Part shown: piece after piece, positions 1 through 12,430 of the stretch | Numbering within the stretch: position 1 is the first letter of the stretch | Layout of the letters: each line of letters begins with the position of its first letter | Assembly (NCBI GenBank): GCA_963576785.1 | Contig: OY756140.1 | Span: 2,728,001 to 2,792,000 of the forward strand | Direction of reading: 5' to 3' | Source of the DNA: Chlorophyllum brunneum | Lineage: Eukaryota > Basidiomycota > Agaricomycetes > Agaricales > Agaricaceae | DNA: 64,000 nucleotides | Position numbers and translations under genes: made by a program | Notes under the pieces: model-generated | Told to the model about the DNA's origin: nothing | Seen by the model: only the letters and a program-made list of their open reading frames with translations | Database searches by the model: none

Positions 1-2126
1 GAGAACCAAATGCGTGTGGTACAGACACAAGGAATCCGATCTAATGGTTTCTGGCGCCTTCTGGCTGGCGGTTATAGACTGATGAGAAGGCTCGATGAAG
101 CAAGCTGAGTGGTACTCGTGAAGATGAGATATGAAATCAGGAAGAGTCATGAGAACACCCAGGTGGATTGTTTTGAGATATAAGTGGGAAGCGGCAGAAT
201 AATGTGGGTAGTCATGCAGACAAGTAATGTTTATAATTGGAAAGGGGGTTATAGATTTGGTTTTTCTTCTGCTCGGCATCGCAATTGGTAACCGCGGCGG
301 ACGCGTAGGTGCGGAGATAAATGCGTTTGGAGGACAGTATTTCATCGTGATCATGATAAGCCTGACACCAAGATTGCTTCGTCGATTAGGGCACAACACG
401 GGTTGATCAGGGGAACAGATGCTAAAGACCACCGAAACCGGGACCAGTACTGTAAGCTGTTCTGAAGTCTTAAAACTTTCGACATGTTACCATAACATTC
501 ATACCGTACGTGAGGCTTGTCCGTTGCCTGATCTGAGAGGCAGCGACCTTGAAACTCGAACTGTGTGCTTTCCATTGGGTACGAGGTATCGAACTGCGGG
601 ATGGCTATTGAAAATAAACATATGGCAGAGATCATGCGTGCCCGAACATGTGTATCGAGAAGCGATCTGTTGACAACGGTATCGATAGATTGTGGACTCA
701 TTTGGGAGGAAAGGCCCCGAATGAAGGGTAGTGCGAGGAAATGAAATTGTCTGCTGAATTTTGTTGGTTGATCCTGGCAAAAGATGTTGAGATGTTTACA
801 ACGGATCGGGTGGATCCTGTCGATATGGGCTACAATAATAGACGATTATATTGAGGGAGCCTTCCTTGGCGAAGCTGGCTGACGTCAGGAGTCACGGGGA
901 TGAAGTAGAGTGGCGTCTTGGACCAGGAGAACGGCCTGGAAAGATCATAGTATATATCACAGACAATCAGCGATAGAGAAGCTGGCCATCCGACCCCAGC
1001 TGGGCACGAGTCAAGGTCCATGAATACATTGGATTTTCTTCCTTCCAGGGATGGGTAGTGTGAGTGAGCTTGTCGGCTTTTCGCACCTGGGAAGGGTCGG
1101 GCGCTATTTGTAGGAAGCCGGGTGGCATTTGATCGGAAAGAGAATAGATTTTGAAGAGAAGAGTGACAATTGGCAAGCGGGGAGCGTGAGCGAGGATTAT
1201 CATATCCATCTATCAGCTGTGCGAAATTGCGGTGGCGCCCGGACACTAAATGTCGGTGTCTGATGGGGGGAAGCAGGAGACTAAGTTGGCTGATGCAATT
1301 TCGAACAGATGATATTGTTTTGAGCAATCGGAGGTGATGAGTTTTCGATGGAGGCTAAGCAAGATCAACCATGTTGACGACGGTGATGTGATAGCGCTAA
1401 ACTTGGAACCTATAATGCACAGCATGCGGCACGTGTTGGGCACGTGCTGACGCGGGGCAAAATTGCATAGCTGCCCATACGGCTGGAACGGGGAGGGGTG
1501 TCGGCGAAGGCTAGTAGATGGTGTACCTGCGCCAGGGACGTGTGGGGAACTGGGCCGGAAGGAGGACGCGGGGGAGGAGGGAGAGCAGGTCGTCTGGAGC
1601 TGGAGTCAGGCGTGGCGAGGCTAAGCCTGTTATGGAAAACAACGGGTGTGGTTGGTGTTGGTGTCTTTGTGGTATCATACTGTGTACGGATCGCATTCGA
1701 AGGCACTGGCCATCGATAGAAGATAGGGAGCGGATTAGGTATCTTTGCGGGTGAGTCTGCGTGCTGGGGAGGACGGGGTGATTAATTATTGGGAACAGCC
1801 GAGGAAGGGCACGTTGCGGGCGATCAAAACGTTGAGGTGAATGCCTGCCGTCTGCCTTGCGCCCCTTCCTTCTTAACACTCACCTCCTGCCAGGCCAACA
1901 AACCCCATTTCTGTCACTCTTATCTGCAAAACATCCTCACGATCCTCACGCTTTTTTATACCTATCTGCTCTCATCCTACGCCCACGCTCTCCCAAACAC
2001 CGCCTCTATCTATCCCTCTCTCTCCAACCACCATCTCCACCCAGCGTTCTAATTTACGGTCAGTCCCATCACACCCCCCGCCTCCTTTGTCTGGTTCCTC
2101 AAACACCCTGTTCTGACCTCCAGTCA
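1..2126. other. Upstream region without a recognisable gene
   Basis: I see no convincing coding region here. The longest frame (116 codons on the minus strand, 351-701) has no recognisable domain or splice partners. Around 1540-1620 the plus strand is rich in G and A, and from about 1860 to 2120 it is strongly pyrimidine-rich (C/T runs), which fits the promoter and a long 5' leader of the CCCH zinc-finger gene that follows. The pyrimidine-rich part is open in one frame back to a TTG at 1857, but that stretch has low-complexity leader composition and no ATG. Confidence 0.5.
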
Positions 2127-4828
2127 ATGTACGAAACAGTCACGACCCAGCCGCATATCTTTCCCCAGGACACCCTATTGCCGCCCATCTCTTCGACCAA
2201 TTTCCACCTCAAACATTTGGCTTTCCAAGAAAACTATAATCCGGATACAAAGGTACTGCCTTACTTTTTTTTCCTACCACGTGTGCGCCTCGTTCATCAA
2301 AAGCCCCACTCGCTTCAGGATTGGGATTTGTCAACAGCCCCTCACGACGGAGACGACCTCACTGTACAGCTAGCTACTGCCCACCCCCCTACTTCCTTTC
2401 AAAATCCCAAGTTTTCCATTATGCCCACCCGAACCGACGCCATCGCACCCGAACTCCCCAGAGCCTCTGGCCAGCGCTGGAGACTTAACTCCAGCGCCCA
2501 CATTGTCGATGCCGACCGGACATCCTCTGGATGGGGCTTAACCGATGAACTCGTGCGGCTTCAGATCGCTGATGTTAGTAAGGACAACGATGAGTTGCAT
2601 CGCACCATCCATACTCCGCCCAAGACCAAGCTCTCTTCCTCTGTAACTCAGTTGAACGAAAACAGTCCACTCGATACGTCGTCCAACACCAGTCTTGGCT
2701 CATCACCACACACTCCGGATCACCAAATCAACATCGCCCACTCTCGCGGCTCGTCCACGGACTCGACGACCTCCGGTTCCCATGATTCCTCTCCTGGCGC
2801 TCAAAATGCTTTGTTAAACCATAATCTCCAAGGTCCCGCAATTGAGCCCAAGGAGCGCCCTCACTCCTTTAGTGGTGGCCTTTCCACTGCCGACCTTCGC
2901 CGCCTGCAGCAAATTGATGATGCCACTGATGAACTCGATACGCAGCAGTGGGGCTCCAATCAATTCCGGGATAATGGTGCCCTGCCGAATGAACAGCTAC
3001 AATACCCGACCCTCATTCACCGTCCCCAGCCATTGTCACACCCTCAATTATTTGATTATAGGAACGCTATGCAATCGGCTGCCTCCGATCGTGACGACCC
3101 TCAAATAGACTACAACTTGTCTCAACGCTACCCTACTGTACCTCAAGGTCTCCCTATGACTGCTGTTCCCCCGCACCCCCCGTTTGCCGCTGGTCGGCCA
3201 AATAACGTAGTCTCGAGTGTGGGCTACCGCCAACCCCCTCGTGCTTTCCCTCAGCAGACCTTGTTACCTAATCCAAGCCCATTGGGTTTCCCGGTTGGAC
3301 ATACTTCACATCTTTCACTCGGTAATACCCAACAGTTATACGAGATGATGATACCATCCGCCCACGACAGCCACCCTGCGGTAACCCGTGTCCAACAGCA
3401 ACATAACGTCTTCCGCGGTAGTCACCATCATTCTGCCTCTGATCCTTCAGCAATACGCGATGCTACCGCTCTCTCTCTTCTTAATGGTATCCATTCCTTC
3501 ACCCCTGGTTTGTATCCTCCGACATTGCATCCATCGATGCCCATGTTCCCTAATCAATTTTACGGAGCCCAGGATATCCTTTCTGCCCAACTCGCTCGAC
3601 TCCCTGCGCAGTTCACTGGCCCTTACAATGGCCCGTCTCAAACCAGCAGCACCGAGACTACTGTTACTACACCTACAGCAAGCACGAATGGACAATCTGG
3701 ACCCAGCGCCAATAACAGGAAGCTTGGCCTCTACAAGACTGAGCTCTGCCGCAGCTGGGAGGAGAAAGGTACCTGCCGATACGGAGCTAAATGTCAATTC
3801 GCTCATGGAGAAGAGGAGCTACGGAAGGTTAGTCGACACCCCAAGGTACGTCTTTGACCATCTCACTCGTATCTATGATCTGATCGTCTTTTCCTTGTAC
3901 TAGTACAAGACAGAGATCTGCAGGGTGAGCTCCTAGATCGAGTTCCAAAACTAGTCGATGATTTAATGACCATTCTCACATAGACGTTCTGGGTCTCTGG
4001 CTCATGCCCATACGGCAAGCGGTGCTGCTTCATCCACACCGAACTCCCGACCAACGGCCAAAGCCCCGCTACTCCAGGCTCCGAGAACCCTCCTGAAGCC
4101 CGGCCCCGATCTATGAGTACCAACAGCGATCCCAACGATTCCTCGGTATCGCTCCTCGCTCGTATATCTGCCAAGCGCACCGGATCGGATGGCAGTAGTT
4201 TAGCCACACCTGTTGAGTTGAACAAGAATGCCTTCCAGTACGGCCGTCCCCCGACTGGCAAGCTACGCGTTGATACCACCGTTCCTCACACGAAACAAAA
4301 CAAGTCGGCCTACCCTTGTTTCACAAGCAACGGTATCCTTCTCCCCGCTGGTGACCAGACTCCTTCTCAGGAGCCTGCACCCGTTACTGCGGGTCCCGAC
4401 CTGGGAAGGCAACACAACGCGAGGCTTGAGATCGTTGGTTTCAATAACGTAAGCGGCAATACTTGGTCTCCAACTCTTGTGGGCACCTGACGCAAATTCT
4501 TTAGCAGCCGACCTCCAAAAAGACCACGGCGGGCTGTAGTATCCGCCATTCCTTCAATGGAACAGAGGGTGATCTCAACCTTGGTTCTCTTCCCGCCGGT
4601 CACAACTATACCCTCGACACCTCGTCACATACTGGTACAGCACCTCGCGTAAACGGACATGTTCGTGCAGGTAGCGCAGGGAACTGGGCAAGCTTCCCTC
4701 GTAGTCAGCTTGCCAATTCTTCCTATCCGGGCTCTTCTAGCCCCGCGACTGATAGAATGGCGGGCTCACCTTGGAATGACATCGCAATTGCTCGGTTGCA
4801 CGAGAAGCATGGGCGTAAGCTTGTGTAG
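2127..4828 (+). CDS. Tandem CCCH zinc-finger RNA-binding protein (TTP/Cth2/Zfs1 type)
   Basis: Probable mRNA-binding protein that recognises AU-rich 3' elements and promotes mRNA decay. Two C-x8-C-x5-C-x3-H fingers are visible, each preceded by a YKTE(L/I)CR lead-in and separated by 18 residues, as in tristetraprolin. Exons: 2127-2252, 2319-3845, 3904-3924, 3984-4448, 4505-4828, about 820 aa. The first intron (66 nt) is in frame and uncertain; unspliced, the protein is about 842 aa. The 21-nt exon 3904-3924 encodes exactly YKTEICR, the lead-in of finger two. The long N-terminal half is Ser/Pro/Gln/His-rich and probably disordered; the C-terminal tail is Ser/Gly-rich. I chose the ATG at 2127 because the longer open frame begins only with TTG; the ATG at 2421 is an alternative. 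The last acceptor is an AGCAG doublet that could add or drop one Gln. Confidence 0.88.
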
Positions 4829-5395
4829 CTGGGCGTGTGATCGAGGTGCCCTGCTCCTTCAGTCCACCCGTCTTGTCTTATGACGAACATAATAATTCGC
4901 TACCTGGTCGGAGATACACTCTCACATCTATCTCAATGCTCCAGCTTGTGGAATGGATATTTTTCGTTTCTCTTTTTTCTTCTTCTTTTGTCTTCCTTCG
5001 TCCCCAATACCACTGTACTACTGGCTGTTTAACCATCCTCCCCATATTCCCCGACCACCCCTTTACCCCAAAAATAAACGACCGCTATCTTCCAGTTGCT
5101 GTGTTTTATGCCTTCCTCTTATTCTTTCTTGTCATTGTCATCCTAGGTTATCTGACACCAACCAACATTACATTCGCATTATTTGTCGTCAGCAGCAATA
5201 GCCATGTTTTTTATTCTTTATCGCGCTTGTCCATATAGGTGCTAATATATCTGAATCGAAGCATTATCGCGCTATTCGTCTAGATAGACCCAAATACAAA
5301 CGATGAACAGAAGACGAAAGGTACTAATAAAACCTCCTGTCAAGTAAATAAAGCGAGTATAGAGTAGTGTAGAGCGATATTCTGGCCCATGGAAG

Positions 5396-6944
5396 CTATG
5401 GGAAAATGCCAAGTTGCTTGAGCTCACGACGGAACCCTTCCAGGCGACATCTCGCATAGCTAATGTAGTCAAACTCTGGTGTCTGGTTGTTGCTCTCCAA
5501 ATCATCGCGTGCTTGAATTATGGCCCAAATGACCCAATGGCCATGAGACGCAGGACTCCACACCTGAACCTGTCGCTCAAGCTTGGCGATGGCAGATTCA
5601 AGCTCAGCATCTGACCCCATGATATGTTGATGCTCTTTGGTGGTGAAGTAGGCGTGACGGAGGTAGGAAAGATAAAAGTTGCGACGCTCCGCTAAAGTGG
5701 GGTATTTCGAAGTGTCGAGCAAATGAGGTGTGCCTGAGTGATAATTTGCAGTCCACTCGTGGAAATGATTTGCGATGTCGTATGAGGCTGGGTTTGGCGC
5801 TGCATACTCAAAGTCAACCACAATTATCTTGAAATGGGCACGCAGAGAAATGAACGAAATGAGATGGTGTGCGTCCATTTATATATGAAGAAGCCACGTA
5901 CTTGACGATGATCATCCACTCCTTCCTTCGGATGCTTTAGCCTGAGCAGATTACCGTACTGAGTATCATTATGCGCGAAAACTCTCTTACTGCCAGAGTG
6001 CACATCATCTACTTTGGCTAACCAACGAGAGTATCTATCCCAATCATGCGAAAAATTGTCTAGATCGAGCTCTCGTTTGATACCCTCAGGCAGAGAGGGA
6101 AGTGCAAGAACTTCGCGTGCTGGTGCGAGCCATGAGCGTACATTATGCTCAATACCAATCTCCCATTCTTTCCCTTCGACAGCGTCGATATCGACTGAAT
6201 GAAATTCCGCCATGCGTGCACCAATCCACCTGCTAATTTCGGGGTCGCGTATTTCTTGGGCGGTCAGAGTAGTTGAGTCGAAATATTCCTCTACACGACC
6301 ATTCTCAAAAGTCCCGTATATGCGCGGTCCAATGCGGTACCTGGAAGAAAGGATGTGGAGTGCATGGAGCTCTCTAGGGCGTGAGATCAGGGACCCTGAG
6401 GAAGGCCCATAAATGCGAAGCAGGACGGTACGTGTACGTTTGCCTGAGGGAAACGAGACGAAAAATACGGCGTTGGTCAAGGCACCTGAAATTTTCCGTA
6501 TGACGAGGTCCTGAGGTAGAAGGTCAGTCGGATGGAAATGTGGAACACGAAGGAGCCGCAAGATTTCGAAAACATCTGAGGTAAATCCAAGTGTCTTGTG
6601 ATACCTGCAAGTAGAAGCATCAGAACCGAGTATAAGAACAGTGTGACAGAACCGGGCTCTGTGTACAGGTTAGGTCACGTCCCGATCCGCTCGAAACCCT
6701 TGGATGTGAGGGGGAAAATGACTTACTTGGCTCTGAGATTGATCCCAGCATGACGCAGACCCTCAACCGTGATAGTACCTTCGTCGATGTCCGCAAGCCT
6801 CAGGGAGGTCCTGGAGGAGGAGGCGCTCGCAATGAGCGTTGCAAGGCTTTGGATTGAGGGGCTCGAGAGCTGGCGCCCGACGGATGTCGATGGAGGCAGC
6901 GAGGCCAGAGGGGGTGAGACTGAAGAGGAGACGGCGGGAGACAT
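5396..6944 (-). CDS. Choline/ethanolamine kinase
   Basis: Phosphorylates choline and/or ethanolamine with ATP, the first step of the CDP-choline (Kennedy) route to phospholipids; cytosolic. Exons 6727-6944, 5902-6604 and 5396-5827 join in phase to 450 aa. Visible signatures: an N-terminal VIRKISGALTNAVF segment matching the ATP-binding G-S/T-N loop of the family, the catalytic Brenner motif VFAHNDTQYGNLL (H-N-D-x4-N), and VVDFEYAAPNPASYD, the choline-kinase motif with the Mg-binding DFE. The first 50 residues are Ser/Thr/Pro-rich. The substrate cannot be decided from sequence alone, and length is usual for fungal members. Start: the only good ATG upstream of the conserved part, in a 218-nt first exon. 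Confidence 0.9.
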
Positions 6945-7655
6945 GATTGTGGTGGTACGAAAGTAAGAATGGAGGCTGCACAGGACGGAACCTGACCAGG
7001 CCCCAGACTATTGCGTAACAATCTTATCTCTCCCCTCCGTGCCGCCCTACTGTGCGTGCGGGTCGTGTGCCCTCAACCGACCTCAAAAACAGGTTGGGCG
7101 ATCAAGTGTGAACAGATTGGCACCCCATCGAGCCATATCGACTCCCCCTTCACACCTACCCTCTTCAGCATCCACCGAGACCCCTTGTGACGATTCCCGG
7201 TATTCGGTGGTACACATGCCTCAGGCTACGAAGCCATAGTCTTACGCGACATATCATTCCTTGGAATTCCAGCGGACTTTCTGTGGCTTCTTCACGCCGC
7301 GTTTTCGTGCGAAGACCGTCTTGCACCATAACACTACCGCTACCTCCGGTCCGAAACGCATTCCCCAGCCCAGAAGGACATGGAGATATATTGTATGAAT
7401 GATATAGGGCGTTGCTACAGCCTTCGGCACTGAGACAGGCTTTGACCAACGCCACTTCATTAATACCCCTCCCGAAAACTCGCCTATCATCTCATCATGA
7501 CCACCGTTTCAAGCTGCAAACTGTTTACGTCAATGGATAATTATAATACTGTAACATATGGATTTAGTTCTTCTGACAATTTTGGCTTTCGCGCAGTCTA
7601 TATGAAGCGAAGAACTGATCTCGTCATTGGTCCCTAACAAGGAACGCCCAGCTAT

Positions 7656-8601
7656 CTAGCAGTAAGTAGTCATGGTGCCATCGGGCCCTGTTGTATTCCC
7701 TCCGAGCCAGATCAGGTTGGTTTGTTCAACCCGAGCAGATTTGTAAATGCCGATCTCCCCAACAAGGATCCGCAGGGTCAAACGCTCGGTTGCAGTGTGT
7801 TCATGTGCGACCCGGGGGCACAGCTGTGAAGGGATCGGGTTCCCGTCCACCATTGTAATCTCGGGTCGTGATTCGCTCTCTTCAACATGGTTCATAGGAC
7901 ACGCCTTGCGATCCCAATTGTCGAGAACTGCTTTACCCCCGACACGACCAGCGAATAGCAGAGGCCGTCCCGTCCTCGGAATTTAATGAACTCCCGGCGG
8001 CGATCCATCCTACGGTCTTCCAGGTCAGTAATCCTCGGCACCATCGAAAGTTAACTGCCGGCTCCCTCCAGGTTGTTCGCCCGGAATACATTCCAAGTCT
8101 GGTGAGCCCTGAGGATGTCGGTTCGGCACCAGCTGTATCGAACCGTTCATGTCCTCCTTGGACAAGCCTCTTGCCAAGACCTTACTACGATCGCGGGAGC
8201 GCTGCGCCACCACTATTGTACCATTACAAGGCCTTGGTAATTATACTTCAACTGCTTGGGTGAGGGACCCTGAGGAATGAGTACTAAAGGCCGTTCTATT
8301 CAATCTTCTGATCCTCAGGTCTTTACCTCACTTGCTAAGGTCCCAAAGCACTCGTATAAATGGAGTTATGTGCAGAGTTCAACATTGTCTCAACCCCGAT
8401 ATAATGATCCTCCGATGTCAAAAGTCTCATGCCTTCGGGTACTTCTGTGAACCTGCAGGCGATGTAAGAGTAAATCATCAACCTGCCAGGCAATACGGTG
8501 ACCAATCCACCCTGAACTTGAAACGAACGTAAGGCATCCTTCCTAGATACGCTGAATCCGGCGCTCATCATGTTGTCAACAGTTCCGTTCTGGAAACTCA
8601 T
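7656..8601 (-). CDS. Hypothetical protein, multi-exon, model uncertain
   Basis: I do not recognise a family. The 3' part looks like real coding sequence. A frame around 8030-8240 (CNGTIVVAQRSRDRSKV...) can be spliced through a GTTAACTT donor and a TTCCGAG acceptor to a C-terminal exon with TGRPLLFAGRVGGKAVLDNW, a Cys-Pro-Met segment and the ending GGNTTGPDGTMTTYC before the stop at 7656. Three cysteines and an N-glycosylation site (NTT) in the last ~110 residues would fit a secreted protein. A 5' exon may start at the ATG at 8601 (MSFQNGTVDNMMSAGFS), with a possible 57-nt intron inside, but I could not join it to the 3' part in frame with certainty. It may be a gene with unresolved introns or a decaying one. 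Confidence 0.35.
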
Positions 8602-9031
8602 CTCGAGTCATAAATTTTGCCTTTCAGGCAAGTTCAAACGTCTTGTTGTTCTTTCACCCAGTTGCTGAGACAGACTAACCGGTATCCTTACTAAATCGTC
8701 TAACACCTCTGACGATCGTTCTATCGTAGATCACGATCCGGATCCAACTCCGTAGGGGAATAGGTGTGTGAGCCTGTATAAGCACCATCCGAACCAAGTT
8801 TATTCCCCCGGCTCGGATCCCATTGGTATCTAGGTTGAATAACCGTTCTGTTCTGTTCCCAACCTCGTTTTAAGCTTTTCTTCAGGTTTGGCGTTCTCGC
8901 GTGCTCATGATAATGAATGGCCTATACGGGGCTCACGGACCGCCAATTATAGTGCAAAATATTAGCGTTCAACATTAATATCCTGCAATCGGGTTGACGT
9001 TGTCCCGGGTTGGTGCCCGCGAGTCTGAACT

Positions 9032-9058
9032 CCACTGAACCCACTGAACCCACTGAAC
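9032..9058. repeat. Three tandem copies of a 9-bp unit
   Basis: CCACTGAAC is repeated three times head to tail. In one plus-strand frame it would encode a (Thr-Glu-Pro)n stretch, but no supported gene covers it. Confidence 0.7.
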
Positions 9059-9789
9059 CCGATGCCTCGGTTAAACCACTTGTATCCTCGAAGGTGGAAT
9101 TTCACCACCAGGTGACTTACCTTCTGTACAGCGTTGTTTCGGACTCCGCTAGGCGAGACCGATGCCTTGGAAATCGGTTGAAAGCAACACTATACCCCGT
9201 CAGCCTGCTGACGAGCACTGCACAGCTCCGATTCTGGGACGCTGTAGGTACGGATCCTGGGTGGAGAAATCACTTCACTTTAAAGAAATTATGTCTCCAG
9301 CCACACGTAATATACACAGATACAACGGATCCAGTTGGTCGTGATGTTTGATACGAAATTTACCGTAACCCTTCAGTCGCCTGTATCTGTCCGAGCTGGG
9401 GCCATAAGTTTCCAATACTCGTGGTATGAACGCTTTCGTCCAGCCATTATCTCTTGCAGCCAGCTTTATCTTACGATTTTCTCGCCAATTTTCCTCGCCA
9501 ATCAAAGTCAGGGTCGCTTATGGCCTCAACTCCTTCTCGTCTTCTTTGCTACCACTTCGCGGAAGCGAAACTTGAACCCCAAAATCCAGATCTATAAGGA
9601 ACGGGACTGTCTACCAAAAAGAAACCGTTCATAGGACAAATCAATATCAACATACGTAGTCCTAGCTTTGCCAAATGGGCCAAGTGCCGCTTAAGACACG
9701 GCATGAGTCTAACTCTAGGCATAATAAAGTATCTTCCATGGATAGATTTCAATGAAAATGCAATTGATATATGAAAACCGGTAAATGGC

Positions 9790-12430
9790 TCATACTTGAC
9801 CCTCCTTTTCCCTTTCAGTCTTTTGTGTCGTCGATTGGGAAACAGACGTATGATTATCTTTGTTATTGTGAGCGTCGCCATGAATAGACATCGTACGCAA
9901 ACCGAAAGATAGCTAAGAAGGTTGTTTCACGTTAGGCTTTATGATGGTCTAATGCCTCGAACAGATTTTGACTTACCAAAAAGGCCAAGCCCAGACAAGG
10001 GGCCCATACAGTCCACACAGTCTGATGGAAATCGACACAGGTGTTCAGCTTGTCACTAGGGCAGAGAAAATCTGATCGCACCTGAATGGATGAAGAAACA
10101 ACTCGCAGGACTTGAGCCCTGAGTTCCAATGGCTCCAAGCTACGGATACCGCTGTAATCGATCGATGATAGGGATCCTTGTCGCGTGATTTCGGGTGGCA
10201 ATCTGTGGGCTGCGCGGGCAAAGAATATCATTCCTGCTACGGCCTAGTCAGAGTCTCTAGTTAGCTTGGTCAAGTGAACCGAGGGGAGCACATACAAGGC
10301 CAATGGTCGCCCCGGTAAAGCGAACAAGGAAAAAAGCACTGGTCCCGGCCGCCAGCTCCTTGGGATTGAGGGCCCGGCTGAACACCTGATATGGAGCATG
10401 GAAAAGCATGCCAAGGCCAATACCAGCTATCAGGGGGTAAATCACCTGGGCATAGATAGGTGCTTCTTCATTCAACAGATTCAAGACGCCTGGACCATGG
10501 TCAGGCGAATGAGTTCAAGCACAGCCCATCAACACCTACCGAAACCGATCGTCGAAATTACCAGCCCGGCAGCAATCACCCACTTTTGGCCATGAGTGTC
10601 ATTGGTCCTCTTCTGCCAGTAGCCGATAAGCCATGCAGCAGGCATAGAAGCCAACGATGAGCCGAGGGAATACGGGAGCATCTTAACGCCAGCCTCAAGC
10701 GGGGTGGATCCATTGGCAGTCTGAGGCAAGTTTAGAGCACTGATGAAAACAGTAATACGTTTGATATATCACCTGATAGAATAAAGCGAGATAGAACGTC
10801 CCCGACGTGAACGTCACTTGGTGAAGGAAGGTGATAACGAGAATGATCACTACCAAGCCGCAGATCAAGTTGAATCTCAAAGCACAGTAACCGACCTCGT
10901 ACCAGTTGTGACGTCCCTGAAGGTCGTGCGAGGGAAAAGGCATTCTCTGGTCGTATATTTCTCGTATATGCCACCACAGATGAGTATGACGATTCCAAGA
11001 GATATCAGGAGAAGAGTGGATACGGCCAGCCCTGTGATTCTATTCAGACCGGTTTTAGTGAGCAGCAAGTCAGGGCACTTACATCCCGCATCGTTTGCGA
11101 AGCTAAAGCCAACTACAATGCAGCTTGTGCCCACCATAAAAAGCATACTGCAGGACTTCTGAGGAGCGAGTCAATGAAATCCACTTTAATGACGCACAGG
11201 CCTCCGAAGTCAAATTTCTTGGCCAGCGTATGCCACGATGCACTGGTAGGTTGAATCGGCTGGACTCCGCGGAGAGAGAAGAAGAGGACGAAGAAAGCAA
11301 CAACACATATTGGTAAGTTGATATAGACTGAAATTTCTCAGCCAAGAGAGATGTGATCTGATTGGCAGGACCTACATCCCCATCTCCAATTCGTTTTGGT
11401 CGAGATGTCATCGCCTTGAGGTAATTGGAATTTAATGGACGTGTCACGTAAGTTCATAAGACTCACCGCTAAATATTCCGCCGATGAGCGGTCCGGCAAC
11501 GGCAGAGCAGCTCCAAGTGATACTAAGCGCTTGTGACCATTTGGCACGGTGTTGGACTTCAACGATCTCAGCCGTTAGCACCCAAACGGCGCCGACAATA
11601 CCACCGCCACCTATACCGGCTATTTAATCATGAGTAGGCGCAATGGGAAACTTCAGGCGGGGATCGCGAACCTAATGCTCTTGCCGCGATCAGCCAATTG
11701 ATGTTCTGGTCATAGCATTGGATAGAACCCGTCGGTTTTTGGAGAATCAACGAGAATAATTGAGTAGTACCTGAGCAGCGCCACAAAGAAGTGAACCGAT
11801 TGCGAAAATGATAATGCTACAATAAAGGACGTTCTGTGGAAAGGGGTCAGATTCGCTTAAATCTCTCGTTAGTAGCTTGGACGAACCTTTCGCCCAACAA
11901 GGTCGGAAATCCTCCCGTAAAGGGGCTGAAGAGCAGTTTGGGTTAGCATATATGACACGCCAACCCATGTATACTGGTTCTGGGAGGCATGAAGCTCGCT
12001 GGCGATCGTTGGTAGACTTGTTGAAACGATAGTCTATCAGATATAGAAGTTGGTCTAGTAGGGTCTCAATAATATGGACGCGAGGAGAACTAACTGCATC
12101 TGTGGTTGCCAGAAATAGGGCTAAAGCAGCGCTGCCAGAGTAATTTAGACTCAAGAAGTGCGATATCACATAAAGTTATAAGTACCCGATATGAGTTATC
12201 AACAAGCGAAGGGTCGACAATTTTTCGATCTCGGTGCGCACATCATCGAGCGTGGTCGATGACGCAGTGGTGATACTGCAAGAGGAAGCCTGACGACCGG
12301 ACAGGGTTTTTGGGTTTTTGTCGGAGCCTGGAGGGGGACTCGCGCGGGCGGCGGTGCTCCCGGCCTCAGAGGGGGCAGGAGGGGTTCCTCGAGACGTCGA
12401 AGACACCATAGAGGCAGGGCTTTCGGGCAT
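9790..12430 (-). CDS. MFS transporter, DHA2 (14-helix drug:H+ antiporter) family
   Basis: Probable proton-driven exporter of drugs or toxic metabolites in the plasma membrane. Sixteen exons join in phase to 607 aa: 12186-12430, 12095-12131, 11887-12033, 11771-11833, 11672-11705, 11467-11619, 11376-11414, 11198-11327, 11083-11147, 10903-11031, 10773-10849, 10540-10720, 10296-10489, 10082-10243, 9977-10021, 9790-9912; all introns are GT-AG. Family marks: ALFLATTDATIVSTSLPTI in helix 1, the GRISDLVGRK loop (MFS motif A), NINWLIAARALAGIGGGGIV, and WRWGFYINLPI, typical of fungal DHA2 proteins. The first ~80 residues are a Ser/Pro-rich cytosolic tail, and the C-terminus is hydrophilic (Asn/His/Lys/Glu-rich). 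The start is the ATG at 12430, 80 bp below a TATA box. No biosynthetic cluster surrounds it, so the substrate is unknown. Confidence 0.9.

Larger units (their letters stand above)
6945..9789. other. Sparse region between kinase and transporter genes
   Basis: About 2.8 kb with only one candidate gene (7656-8601, minus, listed separately). 6945-7655 and 8602-9789 hold no open frame with a plausible start and recognisable motifs; the longest (plus, 9010-9351) begins at TTG and contains a short STEPTEPTEP-coding repeat. No transposon ends or tRNA were seen. Confidence 0.4.

Noticed and set aside
351..701. 116-codon minus-strand frame near the left edge
   Set aside because: It has an ATG but no domain, no splice partners and no coding bias that I can see.
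1857..2126. N-terminal extension of the CCCH gene back to 1857
   Set aside because: It begins with TTG, has C/T-rich leader composition and is not needed; the ATG at 2127 gives a sensible start.
9032..9058. Short tandem repeat as a minisatellite or mobile-element end
   Set aside because: Only three 9-bp copies, with no flanking terminal repeats or target duplication.
10695..11146. Apparent frameshift in the MFS gene
   Set aside because: A 53-nt intron (10850-10902) with GTACGA donor and GGTAG acceptor restores the frame, so the gene is intact.
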